Positions 1-7,684 of a DNA stretch of 64,000 nucleotides are shown here, piece after piece. The DNA comes from Paracoccus marcusii (GTDB lineage: Bacteria > Pseudomonadota > Alphaproteobacteria > Rhodobacterales > Rhodobacteraceae). The position numbers and the translations under genes were made by a program. The notes beneath the pieces are model-generated. The model was not told the DNA's origin. It searched no databases and saw nothing but the letters and a program-made list of their open reading frames with translations. The stretch is taken from the NCBI RefSeq assembly GCF_028621715.1, contig NZ_CP117466.1, positions 186,001-250,000 on the forward strand, given 5' to 3'. Position 1 is the stretch's first letter. Every line of letters begins with the position of its first letter.

Positions 1-620
1 AGGCGGATGGTGGCATCGTTGATGTCGGTGTTCAGCGCCCGCTGCGCGCAGCCGACCATCAGCGCGACACGCGCGCGACGGGTGCCCTGCGCCGGGAAGG
101 TCTGGCCGTCGTCGTTTCGGCTGACCGGGGGGATCGACCTGGGCGCCATGTCCAGCATCGCGCGCAGGCGGCGGTCCGGCATCAGCCCCTTGAAGGGCCG
201 CGCGATCCGCGCCCCCATCAGCGCCAGCCGGAACCGGCCCGGATGCGGCAGCACGAATTTCAGCACCCACCGCAGGAAGCGGTCGGCGACGGGACGGCGA
301 TAGGTCTCCTCGATATGTTCGCGTGCATGTTCCAGCAGGTGACCGTAATGCACGCCCGACGGACAGGTCGTCATGCAGGACAGGCAGCCCAGGCAGCGGT
401 CGATGTGCTTGACCGTCTTTTCGTCCGCCGGCCGGCCGGATTCCAGCATCTCCTTGATCAGGTAGATGCGGCCGCGGGGGCTGTCCAACTCGTCCCCCAG
501 CACCTGATAGGTCGGGCAGGTCGCCGTGCAAAAGCCACAATGCACGCAGGTCCGCAGGATCTTGTTCGACCGCGCGGTCAGCGGGTCGGACAGCTGTTCG
601 GGCGAGAAATGGGTCTGCAT
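1..620 (-). CDS. glcF: Glycolate oxidase iron-sulfur subunit GlcF (3' end outside window)
   Basis: Iron-sulfur subunit of the membrane-associated glycolate oxidase GlcDEF, which oxidises glycolate to glyoxylate. The first 206 codons are visible; the C-terminal half lies beyond the left edge. Two ferredoxin-type 4Fe-4S motifs are readable: Cys25-x2-Cys-x2-Cys-x3-Cys35 (CVHCGFCTATCP) and Cys76 to Cys86 (CLGCLSCMTTCP), the pair expected for this subunit. The ATG overlaps the glcE stop by one base (TGATG), which fixes the start and shows translational coupling. It is the last gene of a glcD-glcE-glcF operon read leftwards. Confidence 0.93.
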   Translation of the reverse strand, partial: MQTHFSPEQLSDPLTARSNKILRTCVHCGFCTATCPTYQVLGDELDSPRGRIYLIKEMLESGRPADEKTVKHIDRCLGCLSCMTTCPSGVHYGHLLEHAREHIEETYRRPVADRFLRWVLKFVLPHPGRFRLALMGARIARPFKGLMPDRRLRAMLDMAPRSIPPVSRNDDGQTFPAQGTRRARVALMVGCAQRALNTDINDATIR

Positions 621-1657
621 CAGGCAAGATTTCCAAACAGGCCGCGCGGGTCGAACCGTGCCCGCAGGTCACGCTCCAGCCGGTCGGTCAGGGGGTCGGG
701 GGCGGGCAGGATGCCCGGCGCGCCGCTGATGCGGCGGGCATGGCCCGAAAAGGTCGGCAGGTCGGGCATCTGCCCGCGCGGCAGGCGGACATGGATCAAT
801 GCCCCGCCCCAGTCCAGCGACCGGGGTTCCGGCAGGCGCGCCAGCAGGGCCGGCGCCTCGCTTGGCCGACAGGTGATGCGCCAGGTGTCCAGGTCGGGGT
901 GGTGGCTGGTCCGGCACAGCAGATCCCAGGCCTCCGGGTCGCCCTCCTGCACGGTACCGAAGGCGGACAGGCGCGCGGTCAGGTTCGCCGCGCGTGCCTT
1001 GACCGATGCCGCCAGCCCCTCGACCCGGATCAGCGCGCCGTGGCCGGGCAGCCACGCCGCTCCGGACACGTCGAAGGGGCCGCCAAGCGCGCTGGACAGG
1101 GCCGGCATGGCGGCCGCGGCGTCCAGGTCCGGCAAAGCCAGGGTCGCGGTCACGGGCGGAATGGGGGCCGTGCGAAAGCTGATCTCGGTCAGCGCGCCCA
1201 GGGTGCCGCGGCTGCCGGCCATCAGCTTGACCAGGTCATAGCCGGTGACGTTCTTCATCACCCGCCCGCCATTGCTGACGATCTGGCCCTGCCCGTCCAC
1301 GAAGCGGACGCCGATCATCGCGTCGCGCGCGGCCCCGGCCTGAACCCGGCGCGGGCCGCTGGCATTGGTCGCGGCCACGCCGCCGATGGTCGAGCCGGTC
1401 GTGACCGGGGGTTCGAACCCCAGCATCTGGCCTTCGGCGGCCAAGGTCTGGCGCACTTCCTCCACCGGGGTGCCTGCACGGACGACCAGCGTCAGCGCCT
1501 CGGGTTCGTACAGCGTCACGCCGGTCAGGGCGGTCGTGTCGATCCGGTCCCCCTGCCCCTCACCGGGCCACAGGCGCGTGGCGCCACCGGTCACGGCGAT
1601 CGGGCCACGGGCGTCGCGGATCATCTGGGCCAGCTGGCCCTCGGTCTCAGGCCGCAT
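620..1657 (-). CDS. glcE: Glycolate oxidase FAD-binding subunit GlcE
   Basis: Second FAD-domain subunit of glycolate oxidase, 345 residues. It carries a shortened FAD_binding_4 (VAO/PCMH-type) fold with the nucleotide-binding stretch TGSTIGGVAATNASGPRR around residues 86-103, followed by GRVMKNVTGYDLVKL, both typical of GlcE. It has no C-terminal cap as complete as that of GlcD, as is normal for this subunit. The start overlaps the end of glcD by 11 bases and the stop overlaps glcF by one, so the three subunits should be translated together. Role: electron transfer within the GlcDEF complex in glycolate salvage. Confidence 0.93.
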   Translation of the reverse strand: MRPETEGQLAQMIRDARGPIAVTGGATRLWPGEGQGDRIDTTALTGVTLYEPEALTLVVRAGTPVEEVRQTLAAEGQMLGFEPPVTTGSTIGGVAATNASGPRRVQAGAARDAMIGVRFVDGQGQIVSNGGRVMKNVTGYDLVKLMAGSRGTLGALTEISFRTAPIPPVTATLALPDLDAAAAMPALSSALGGPFDVSGAAWLPGHGALIRVEGLAASVKARAANLTARLSAFGTVQEGDPEAWDLLCRTSHHPDLDTWRITCRPSEAPALLARLPEPRSLDWGGALIHVRLPRGQMPDLPTFSGHARRISGAPGILPAPDPLTDRLERDLRARFDPRGLFGNLA

Positions 1658-3107
1658 CGGCGGGCCGGTTCAGGCGGCGGTCTCGGCGCGGGGCGCTGAC
1701 GTCCAAGGGAAAGACCTTGGCCGCATTCAACAGCCAGTGCGGATCGAACGCATCCTTGACCAGCATCTGCGCCTCGAGGTCGTTGGGGGCGAACTGTTCG
1801 CTCATCAGGTCTCTCTTTTCGATGCCCACGCCATGTTCGCCGGTCAGGCAGCCGCCGACCTTGATGCACAGCCGCAGGATGTCGGCGCCAAGCGCCTCGG
1901 CCAGGTCCAGATCGCCCGGCTTGTTCGCGTCATAGATGATCAGGGGATGCATGTTGCCGTCGCCCGCGTGAAACACGTTCGACACGGCCAACCCGTATTG
2001 CCGCGACAGATCGCCGATGCCGGCCAGGACCGTGGGCAGGGCCGTTACCGGGATCGTCCCGTCCAGGCAGATATAGTCGCCCATGCTGCCCATCGCGCCA
2101 AAGGCCGATTTCCGGCCCTTCCAGATGCGGGCGGATTCGTCGTCGGACCGGCTCTCGCGGAACTCGACCGGGTCGAAGGTCATGGCGATGTCGCGGATCA
2201 GGGTCAGCTGTTCGTCGATCTCGGGGCCCGTGCCCTCAACCTCGACGATCAGCAACGCCTCGCAGTCGGGATAGCCCGCGCCCGAAAACTCCTCGGTCGC
2301 CTTGATGCAGGGGGCGTCCATGAACTCGATCGCGACCGGGATGATGCCCGCGCGGATGATCGCGGCGACGCAGGCGCCCGCGGTCTCGGCTGCGGCAAAG
2401 CCGATCAGCGCGGGCCGCGCGCCTGCGGGCTTGGGCAGGATGCGCAGGGTCGCCTCGGTCACGATGCCCAGCTGGCCCTCGGACCCGCAGACGACGCCCA
2501 GAAGATCAAGCCCCGGCCCCTCGCCCATCGGGCCGCCCAGATGCACGACCGAGCCGTCCATCAGCACGACCGTGACGCCCAGGAGGTTGTTGGTGGTGAC
2601 CCCGTATTTCAGGCAATGCGCGCCGCCCGAATTCATGGCGATGTTGCCGCCGATGGCGCAGGCCAGCTGGCTGGACGGATCGGGCGCATAGAAGAAGCCC
2701 AGCCCGTCCACCGCACCCGATACCGACAGGTTGGTGCGCCCCGCCTGGACCCGGATCAGCCGGTCGCCGGGGGCGATCTCCAGCACGTCGGTCATGCGCG
2801 ACAGGCCGATGACGACGGCATCCGCGGTGGGCATGGACCCGCCCGCAAGGCTTGTTCCCGCGCCGCGCGGCACCACCGGCACGCGCAGGTCGTGGCACAG
2901 GCGCAGCAGGCGCGACACCTCCTCGGTGCTGCGGGGCAGGACCACCGCCAGAGGCGCGCAGCGATAGGCCGACAGCGCATCGCATTCATAGGCCCGCGTT
3001 TCCGCCGGATCGTCGATGACCGCGCCGGGCAAGGCCGCCTTCAGCGCTTCGGTGATCGCCTGCCTGCGCGCCAGAATGGACGCGTCGGGTGGGGGCATCT
3101 GCATCAT
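1647..3107 (-). CDS. glcD: Glycolate oxidase catalytic FAD subunit GlcD
   Basis: Catalytic flavoprotein subunit of glycolate oxidase, 486 residues, the usual family length. The FAD_binding_4 domain contains the diagnostic PRGAGTSLAGG loop (about residues 80-90). The FAD-oxidase C-terminal domain carries HAGDGNMHPLIIYD and the conserved LTGEHGVGIEKR near the end. Two tandem ATGs start the frame, preceded by a strong AGGGAGGAGAA ribosome site, so either could be used. It is first in the operon and divergent from the DUF599 gene, so the promoter must lie in the 88-base gap 3108-3195. It feeds glyoxylate metabolism and oxidises glycolate from 2-phosphoglycolate or from the medium. Confidence 0.95.
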   Translation of the reverse strand: MMQMPPPDASILARRQAITEALKAALPGAVIDDPAETRAYECDALSAYRCAPLAVVLPRSTEEVSRLLRLCHDLRVPVVPRGAGTSLAGGSMPTADAVVIGLSRMTDVLEIAPGDRLIRVQAGRTNLSVSGAVDGLGFFYAPDPSSQLACAIGGNIAMNSGGAHCLKYGVTTNNLLGVTVVLMDGSVVHLGGPMGEGPGLDLLGVVCGSEGQLGIVTEATLRILPKPAGARPALIGFAAAETAGACVAAIIRAGIIPVAIEFMDAPCIKATEEFSGAGYPDCEALLIVEVEGTGPEIDEQLTLIRDIAMTFDPVEFRESRSDDESARIWKGRKSAFGAMGSMGDYICLDGTIPVTALPTVLAGIGDLSRQYGLAVSNVFHAGDGNMHPLIIYDANKPGDLDLAEALGADILRLCIKVGGCLTGEHGVGIEKRDLMSEQFAPNDLEAQMLVKDAFDPHWLLNAAKVFPLDVSAPRRDRRLNRPADAA

Positions 3108-3195
3108 GGCCGGTTCTCCTCCCTGCCTGTCGTCCCGACGGTATGCCGCGTCACGGGGGGTTTCAAGGCGCGACGTCCGGCCCTAATGTCGCGGC

Positions 3196-3972
3196 ATGAA
3201 CCTGCTGGACCAGATTTCCGCCGCTCCGATGGCCCTGCGCGACATGGCCGCGCTGGCGTTCCTGTTCGTCGCCTGGCTGGGGATCGGCTGGTTCACCGAA
3301 CGCCCGCCGGCGGGGCGGCCGTCGGTTTCGGTGCTGATGACGCGCTATCGCCGGGAATGGATGCGCCATTTCGTCGAGCGCGACCCGCGCATCTTCGACG
3401 GCAACATCCTGGCCAGCCTGCGCGAGGGGACGGCGTTCTTTGCCAGCGCCTGCATGATCGCCACGGGCGGCCTGCTGGCGCTGATCGGCAACGGCGAGCG
3501 GCTGCGCAGCGTCGCCAGCGGGCTGGAGCTGACGCCCACCGCCGGCACGGGGTGGGAACTGCGCCTGCTGGTGCCGATGTTCTTCGTGGTGAACGCGTTC
3601 CTGAAGTTCGTCTGGGCGCACCGGCTGTTCGGCTATTGCGCGGTGATGATGGCGGCGGTCCCGAACCGCGCCGACCACCCCGAGACGATGGACCGCGCCA
3701 TGCAGGCGGCCGACCTGAACATCACCGCCGCCCGCAGCTTCAACGCCGGGCTGCGCAGCGTCTATTTCGCGCTTGGCGCGCTTGGCTGGCTGACCGGCGC
3801 CTGGACGCTGATGCTGGGCACGGCGATCGTGCTGTGGGTCACGTGGCGGCGCGAATTCGCGTCCACCTCGCGCCAGGTCATCCTGCGGTCGCTGCCGCCC
3901 CCGATGCTGTCCGCCGGGCTTTCCGGTCCTGTCGGACAGCGATCGTCAGCACCACCGCCCCCGCGGCCGTAA
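3196..3972 (+). CDS. DUF599 family membrane protein
   Basis: Predicted inner-membrane protein of 258 residues that resembles the DUF599 family. There is a hydrophobic segment at about residues 17-35, then a soluble stretch rich in RYRREWMRHF. Further membrane segments follow near 80-98, 125-145 and 180-220. No catalytic motif is seen and the function of the family is unknown. The last 95 bases run into the convergent MFS gene; the tail after about residue 228 (proline- and serine-rich, ending APPPPRP) is encoded in that overlap and does not look like part of the family fold. It is divergent from glcD, but no functional link is evident. Confidence 0.75.
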   Translation: MNLLDQISAAPMALRDMAALAFLFVAWLGIGWFTERPPAGRPSVSVLMTRYRREWMRHFVERDPRIFDGNILASLREGTAFFASACMIATGGLLALIGNGERLRSVASGLELTPTAGTGWELRLLVPMFFVVNAFLKFVWAHRLFGYCAVMMAAVPNRADHPETMDRAMQAADLNITAARSFNAGLRSVYFALGALGWLTGAWTLMLGTAIVLWVTWRREFASTSRQVILRSLPPPMLSAGLSGPVGQRSSAPPPPRP

Positions 3973-5077
3973 GCGCCACGCCCACCAGCCCCGGCGCGCG
4001 CCACCCCCATCCCGCCGCCAGCGCCAGCCCGGCCAGGAAGGGTCCAAGCGCGTTGGCCGCATTGAAGGCCGCGTGATTCATCGCCGCCGCCATGTTCTGG
4101 GCCGACCCCGCCACATCCATCAGCCGCGTCTGCAGCGGAATGACCAGCCCCGCACCGGCGGCGATCAGGAAGGACGACAGCACCATCAGCGGCCAGCTGC
4201 CCACGACCAGGGCTGCAAACCCCTGGGTCGCGGCCATCGCGGCCAGGCTGGCGAATGCCGCACGGTCGATGCCCAGGATCTCGGTCAGGCGGCCGGCGCC
4301 CCAGGTGCCCAGGGTGCCGCCCACGCCAAAGGCCGCCAGCGTCAGCGGGATCACGTATCCCGGCGCGTCGGTGGTGGCCAGGATCGCCGCCGTCAGGAAG
4401 GCATAGACCGCGAACAGCCCACCGAACCCGATGGCCCCCACGGCCAGCACCCACAGGACGCGCGGGTTGCGCAATGCCGCCAGTTCGTCCCACGGGCGGG
4501 CGTCGGGATTGCCGCCGACGCGCGGCGCCACGCGCAGGATCAGCCACGCCGACAGCAGAGCGATCACGCCGGGAAGCGCAAAGCCCCACCGCCAGCCGAT
4601 GCTTTGCCCCATCCAGCCCGCCAGCGGCACGCCGACGATGTTGGCGATGGTCAGCCCCAGCAGCACCCGTGCCGCGCCCCGGGCCCGCTGTCCCACGGGC
4701 AGCGCGTCCGCCGCGTAAAGCATCGCGACGCCCAGAAAGCCGCCATGCGGCAGGCCGGCCAGGAACCGCACCCCGACCAGCGTCGCCAGCCCCGGCATGA
4801 AGGCCGCCAGCAGGTTCACGACACCGTAAAAGGCCATCAGCGCCGCCAGATAGCGCCTGCGCGGCAGCCGCGCGCCCAGCATCGCGGTGACCGGCGCACC
4901 GACCACGACGCCAAGGGCATAGGCGCTGATGACGTGACCGGCCTGCGGTTCGGTCAGGGCCAGGTCGGCGGCGAAATAGGGCAGCAGGCCCATGGCCGCG
5001 AATTCGGACGTGCCGATGGCGAACGCGCCAAGCGCCAGCGCCAGGATCGCGGCGCGAAAATCAGGGGTAGAGGTCAT
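3878..5077 (-). CDS. MFS transporter, DHA1 family (AraJ/PbuE-like)
   Basis: Twelve-helix major facilitator of 399 residues. The N-terminus FAIGTSEFAAMGLLPYFAADL and the A-like motif GARLPRRRYL after helix 2 match the DHA1 drug or sugar efflux group that includes AraJ and the purine exporter PbuE. The substrate cannot be told from sequence. The start is the ATG at 5075-5077; upstream AGGAACTTCGC-type sequence gives a plausible ribosome site. It is convergent with the DUF599 gene and shares 95 bases at the 3' end. It lies downstream of the small membrane protein gene at 5177-5575 on the same strand. Confidence 0.85.
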   Translation of the reverse strand: MTSTPDFRAAILALALGAFAIGTSEFAAMGLLPYFAADLALTEPQAGHVISAYALGVVVGAPVTAMLGARLPRRRYLAALMAFYGVVNLLAAFMPGLATLVGVRFLAGLPHGGFLGVAMLYAADALPVGQRARGAARVLLGLTIANIVGVPLAGWMGQSIGWRWGFALPGVIALLSAWLILRVAPRVGGNPDARPWDELAALRNPRVLWVLAVGAIGFGGLFAVYAFLTAAILATTDAPGYVIPLTLAAFGVGGTLGTWGAGRLTEILGIDRAAFASLAAMAATQGFAALVVGSWPLMVLSSFLIAAGAGLVIPLQTRLMDVAGSAQNMAAAMNHAAFNAANALGPFLAGLALAAGWGWRAPGLVGVALTAAGAVVLTIAVRQDRKARRTASGAAATAG

Positions 5078-5176
5078 GCGAAGTTCCTGGGACGGGGGTG
5101 TTAGCCCTCACACCAGCTTGGGCCGGGTTTGGCAAGCCCTGCGCGGACAGGTCAGCCTTGCATCATGTGCAAGGCA

Positions 5177-5575
5177 TCACAGCAGCCCGCGCTGAACCGC
5201 GACCCAGATCGCCAGCGCGGCCACCACCAGCACCCCGAACGCGACCGAGGCGCCAAAGCTGACCGCCCTGCCCTGCCAGCGGGTGATCTCGCCCAAGGGG
5301 CGCAGATGCGCGGCCAGCGCCGCGTGATCGCGCGCCAGACGCTCGGCGGGCAGCTGCCGCGCGACCTTGGGCTGGGCCGACAGGCGGTCGGCCTCGGCCA
5401 GGCGGGCCGCACGACGGCGCAGGCGCGCCGGCAGCGCCCCCCCGCGGCGGTTCAGCATCACCGAGAGCGGCGGCCGTTCACCGCGCCGGGCGCCGCCGAA
5501 CCGGGACGCGATCAGGACCGCGATCTCGTCGGCCATGACGGGAATGCCTTCGAAGCTGTGACCCTTGCGCATCAT
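5177..5575 (-). CDS. Hypothetical protein with one C-terminal membrane helix
   Basis: Small protein of about 132 residues that I do not recognise. It is Arg-rich and polar for most of its length, then ends with one hydrophobic helix (about residues 108-128, FGASVAFGVLVVAALAIWVAV) and a few residues (QRGLL). It looks like a tail-anchored or single-pass protein. The start is uncertain: two tandem ATGs at 5570-5575 give MMRKGHSFEG, and another ATG at 5534-5536 would give a 119-residue form (MADEIAVLIASR). None has a clear ribosome site. It sits divergently next to the alpha/beta hydrolase gene. The amino-acid pattern looks like a real coding frame, but the role is unknown. Confidence 0.6.
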   Translation of the reverse strand: MMRKGHSFEGIPVMADEIAVLIASRFGGARRGERPPLSVMLNRRGGALPARLRRRAARLAEADRLSAQPKVARQLPAERLARDHAALAAHLRPLGEITRWQGRAVSFGASVAFGVLVVAALAIWVAVQRGLL

Positions 5576-5629
5576 CGGGTCAGGATAGACGGGATGGCAG
5601 CCGCGCGCCAGACGCCGTAAGCTGCCCGA

Positions 5630-6406
5630 ATGAAGCTGAATCACACCGTCGCGGGCCCCGAAGGTGCCCTTCCCGTCCTGCTGGTGCACGGACTGTACGG
5701 CCAGGGCCGCAACCTGGGCGCGCAGGCCCGCAGGCTGGCGCAGACGCGCCGCGTGGTCACGGTCGACCTGCGCAACCACGGCGACAGCCCCCAGGACATG
5801 GATGCCGACTATCCCGCGCTGGCGGGCGATCTGGCCCGACTGATCGGCGATCTGGGCGGGCGGGTCGATCTGGTCGGCCATTCGATGGGCGGCAAGGCGG
5901 CGATGGTGCTGGCGCTGACGCAGCCCGACCTGGTGCGGCGGCTGGTGATCATGGACATCGCGCCCGTCGCCTATGACCACGACCAGACCCGCTATATCGA
6001 CTCGATGGAGGCGCTGGATCTGTCCGCGATCACCCGTCGCAGCCAGGCCGATGCGGCGATGGCCGCGGACGTGCCCGAACCGGGCGTGCGGGCGTTCCTG
6101 CTGCAGAACCTGGACCTCAAGGCCACGCCGCCCGCGTGGAAGCTGAACCTGCCCGCGCTGCGCGCGGCGATGCCGCAGATCGTGGGCTGGCCCGGCGACC
6201 TGCCGCAAGGCAGCTTTCCCGGCAAGGTCATGGCCCTGCGGGGGGCCCGGTCCGATTATGTCGCCGATGCCGGAGAGGCCGCCCTGCGCGCCCATTTCCC
6301 GCAGGTGCGCATCGTCACGCTGAAGGATGCCGGGCACTGGCTGCATGCCGACGCGCCCGAGGCCGTGGCCGAAACGCTGGTCAGTTTTCTGGGCGACGGC
6401 CGCTAG
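5630..6406 (+). CDS. Alpha/beta hydrolase (YbfF-like esterase)
   Basis: Soluble alpha/beta hydrolase of 258 residues. The oxyanion region HGLYGQGRN (about 20-28), the nucleophile elbow GHSMGG with Ser85, an acid in the late strand region, and the catalytic His in DAGHWLHAD near the C-terminus are all present. The VDLRNHGDSP segment after strand 4 is typical of the YbfF esterase group, which hydrolyses short acyl esters and acyl-CoAs in vitro; the true substrate is unknown. The stop overlaps the stop of the convergent lipoprotein gene in a CTAG tetranucleotide. Confidence 0.88.
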   Translation: MKLNHTVAGPEGALPVLLVHGLYGQGRNLGAQARRLAQTRRVVTVDLRNHGDSPQDMDADYPALAGDLARLIGDLGGRVDLVGHSMGGKAAMVLALTQPDLVRRLVIMDIAPVAYDHDQTRYIDSMEALDLSAITRRSQADAAMAADVPEPGVRAFLLQNLDLKATPPAWKLNLPALRAAMPQIVGWPGDLPQGSFPGKVMALRGARSDYVADAGEAALRAHFPQVRIVTLKDAGHWLHADAPEAVAETLVSFLGDGR

Positions 6407-6711
6407 CAGCGCAGATCAACCAGTGCGACGGCCGAATGGGGGCCGCCCTGCGGCGTCAGGCTGTTGTCGATGGGCCGGCATCCGGTGGCTTGGGCGGCCG
6501 CGCGCATCATCAGGTCGGGCATACGGCCGCGATCGGCGCGGCGCAGGCGGTCCAGCCTGATCACCTGCGCCTCGGTCCCGCGGGGATAGACGGCAAAGCG
6601 CATGCCGTCGACCGTCACGTCCTGACGAGCGGCGACCAGGAAACCGGGCGACGGGGTGGTGCAGCCCGACAGGGCCAGCATCAGCACAAGGCGGGCGGTC
6701 ATGCGCATCAT
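6403..6711 (-). CDS. Small putative lipoprotein
   Basis: About 102 residues. It begins with a short signal peptide (MMRMTARLVLMLALSGC); LSGC is a good lipobox, so the mature protein would start at the Cys and be lipid-anchored. The rest is unremarkable (VDGMRFAVYPRGTEAQVIRL and similar) and I recognise no domain. Two more cysteines occur in the mature part, one near ATGCRP and one as the last residue, and could form a disulfide. Start choice: the tandem ATG at 6706-6711 places the signal peptide correctly; an upstream ATG at 6730-6732 would add an acidic MPGDDGG that spoils it. It is convergent with the hydrolase through a shared CTAG. Confidence 0.62.
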   Translation of the reverse strand: MMRMTARLVLMLALSGCTTPSPGFLVAARQDVTVDGMRFAVYPRGTEAQVIRLDRLRRADRGRMPDLMMRAAAQATGCRPIDNSLTPQGGPHSAVALVDLRC

Positions 6712-6745
6712 GCCCCCATCATCGCCCGGCAAGGTTAACGGCAGG

Positions 6746-7108
6746 TTAATCCTGCCGCTGCTCCTCCAGCCGGTCGGCCAGCGATTCGGCGCGGGCGGCC
6801 AGTTCGGCCATCGCCTCTCGCAGGTCAGAGGGAATCACCGGAACCTCGACGCGGGGCGGGTTCTGCTGCAGCCGATTGATGTGGCGTTCGGCCTTTTCGG
6901 CGCGATCCTCCAGCGTGGCGAAACGGTCGGCCAGCATCAGCCCGGCCAACAGCAGCAGGCGCGGCTCGGGGACGCGACCAGCCTGTTCCAGGATCTGGCG
7001 CGCCTCTCCGTCCAGGATGGCGGCGGCGCGTTGCAGCAGGCGTTCCTCGCCATCGGCGGCGCCGACGCGGTATTCCTTGTGTCCGATGGTGAATTCGACC
7101 TCGGCCAT
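6746..7108 (-). CDS. zapA: Cell division protein ZapA
   Basis: Z-ring-associated protein ZapA, 120 residues. The N-terminal segment MAEVEFTIGHKEYRVGAADGEE is the globular ZapA head. The middle and end (ILDGEARQILEQAG, LAGLMLADRF and a Glu/Arg-rich helix) form the dimerising coiled coil. ZapA crosslinks FtsZ filaments at midcell. The ATG at 7106-7108 is chosen because it has AGGAGCGCTGAC upstream and begins the conserved head; an upstream in-frame start would add unrelated residues. It follows the coiled-coil gene with a one-base gap, so the two are almost certainly co-translated. Confidence 0.85.
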   Translation of the reverse strand: MAEVEFTIGHKEYRVGAADGEERLLQRAAAILDGEARQILEQAGRVPEPRLLLLAGLMLADRFATLEDRAEKAERHINRLQQNPPRVEVPVIPSDLREAMAELAARAESLADRLEEQRQD

Positions 7109-7109
7109 G

Positions 7110-7580
7110 TCAGCGCTCCTCGTGGTTGGGCGGCATATCCTCGGGCAGACCGCCCGCATCGCCCCCGGCCTCGTCCGGCACGGCGCCGTCCAGGATCGGC
7201 GGTTCGTCGGCCAGCAGGCGCTCCAGCTCTGCCATGATCTCGCTCATCTGCGCCATCTCGGCGGCGCGGGCGGCGCGCAGGGCGGACAGTTCGGCCTGCA
7301 GGGCGGCCATCTGTTCGTCGGCCCCGATGCCGCCGGTCTCCTGCGCCTCCAGAAGGTCGCGGTTGGCGGTGATCAGTTCCTCGTTGGCGGCGGACAGGCC
7401 CGCGGCCTGTTCCGTCGCGGCGTCCAGACGGGCCTGCAGCTCGGCCAGGGCGCCGTCATCGGCGGCGGCGGACGGGGCTGGTGCCGCCGCTTCGGCCGGA
7501 CGTGGGGGCACGTCAAGCATCTTGTCCATCCGGTCAAGCGCGGCGCGCAGCCTGCGTTCGCTGGCAGTGATGTCGCTCAT
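7110..7580 (-). CDS. Coiled-coil protein paired with ZapA
   Basis: Hypothetical protein of 156 residues. A short head (MSDITASERRLRAALDRMDKML) is followed by an Ala/Pro linker at about 26-45. A long predicted coiled coil then covers about 46-130 (LAELQARLDAATEQAAGL, EELITANRDLLEAQE, AALQAELSALRAARAAEMAQM), ending in an acidic tail with NHEER. The stop lies one base before the zapA start, so it is translationally linked to a cell-division gene. A structural or Z-ring partner role is an inference from that pairing only. Start at the ATG with AAAGGACCC upstream. Confidence 0.7.
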   Translation of the reverse strand: MSDITASERRLRAALDRMDKMLDVPPRPAEAAAPAPSAAADDGALAELQARLDAATEQAAGLSAANEELITANRDLLEAQETGGIGADEQMAALQAELSALRAARAAEMAQMSEIMAELERLLADEPPILDGAVPDEAGGDAGGLPEDMPPNHEER

Positions 7581-7640
7581 GGCGCGGGTCCTTTGGTGGC
7601 GTCTGAAAGACGTTTTCGCATTGCGGGCCCGGTAAGACAA

Positions 7641-7666
7641 GAACGGGCGGGAAAACCCGCCCGTTC
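7641..7666 (-). terminator. Hairpin after the BCCT gene
   Basis: Perfect 11-base inverted repeat (GAACGGGCGGG, loop AAAA, CCCGCCCGTTC) just past the BCCT stop at 7685. Read in the BCCT direction it is followed by TTGTCTTACC, a weak U-tract. It probably ends the transporter transcript before the coiled-coil gene. Confidence 0.65.
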
Positions 7667-7684
7667 CTTTCGATTATCCAGGGG

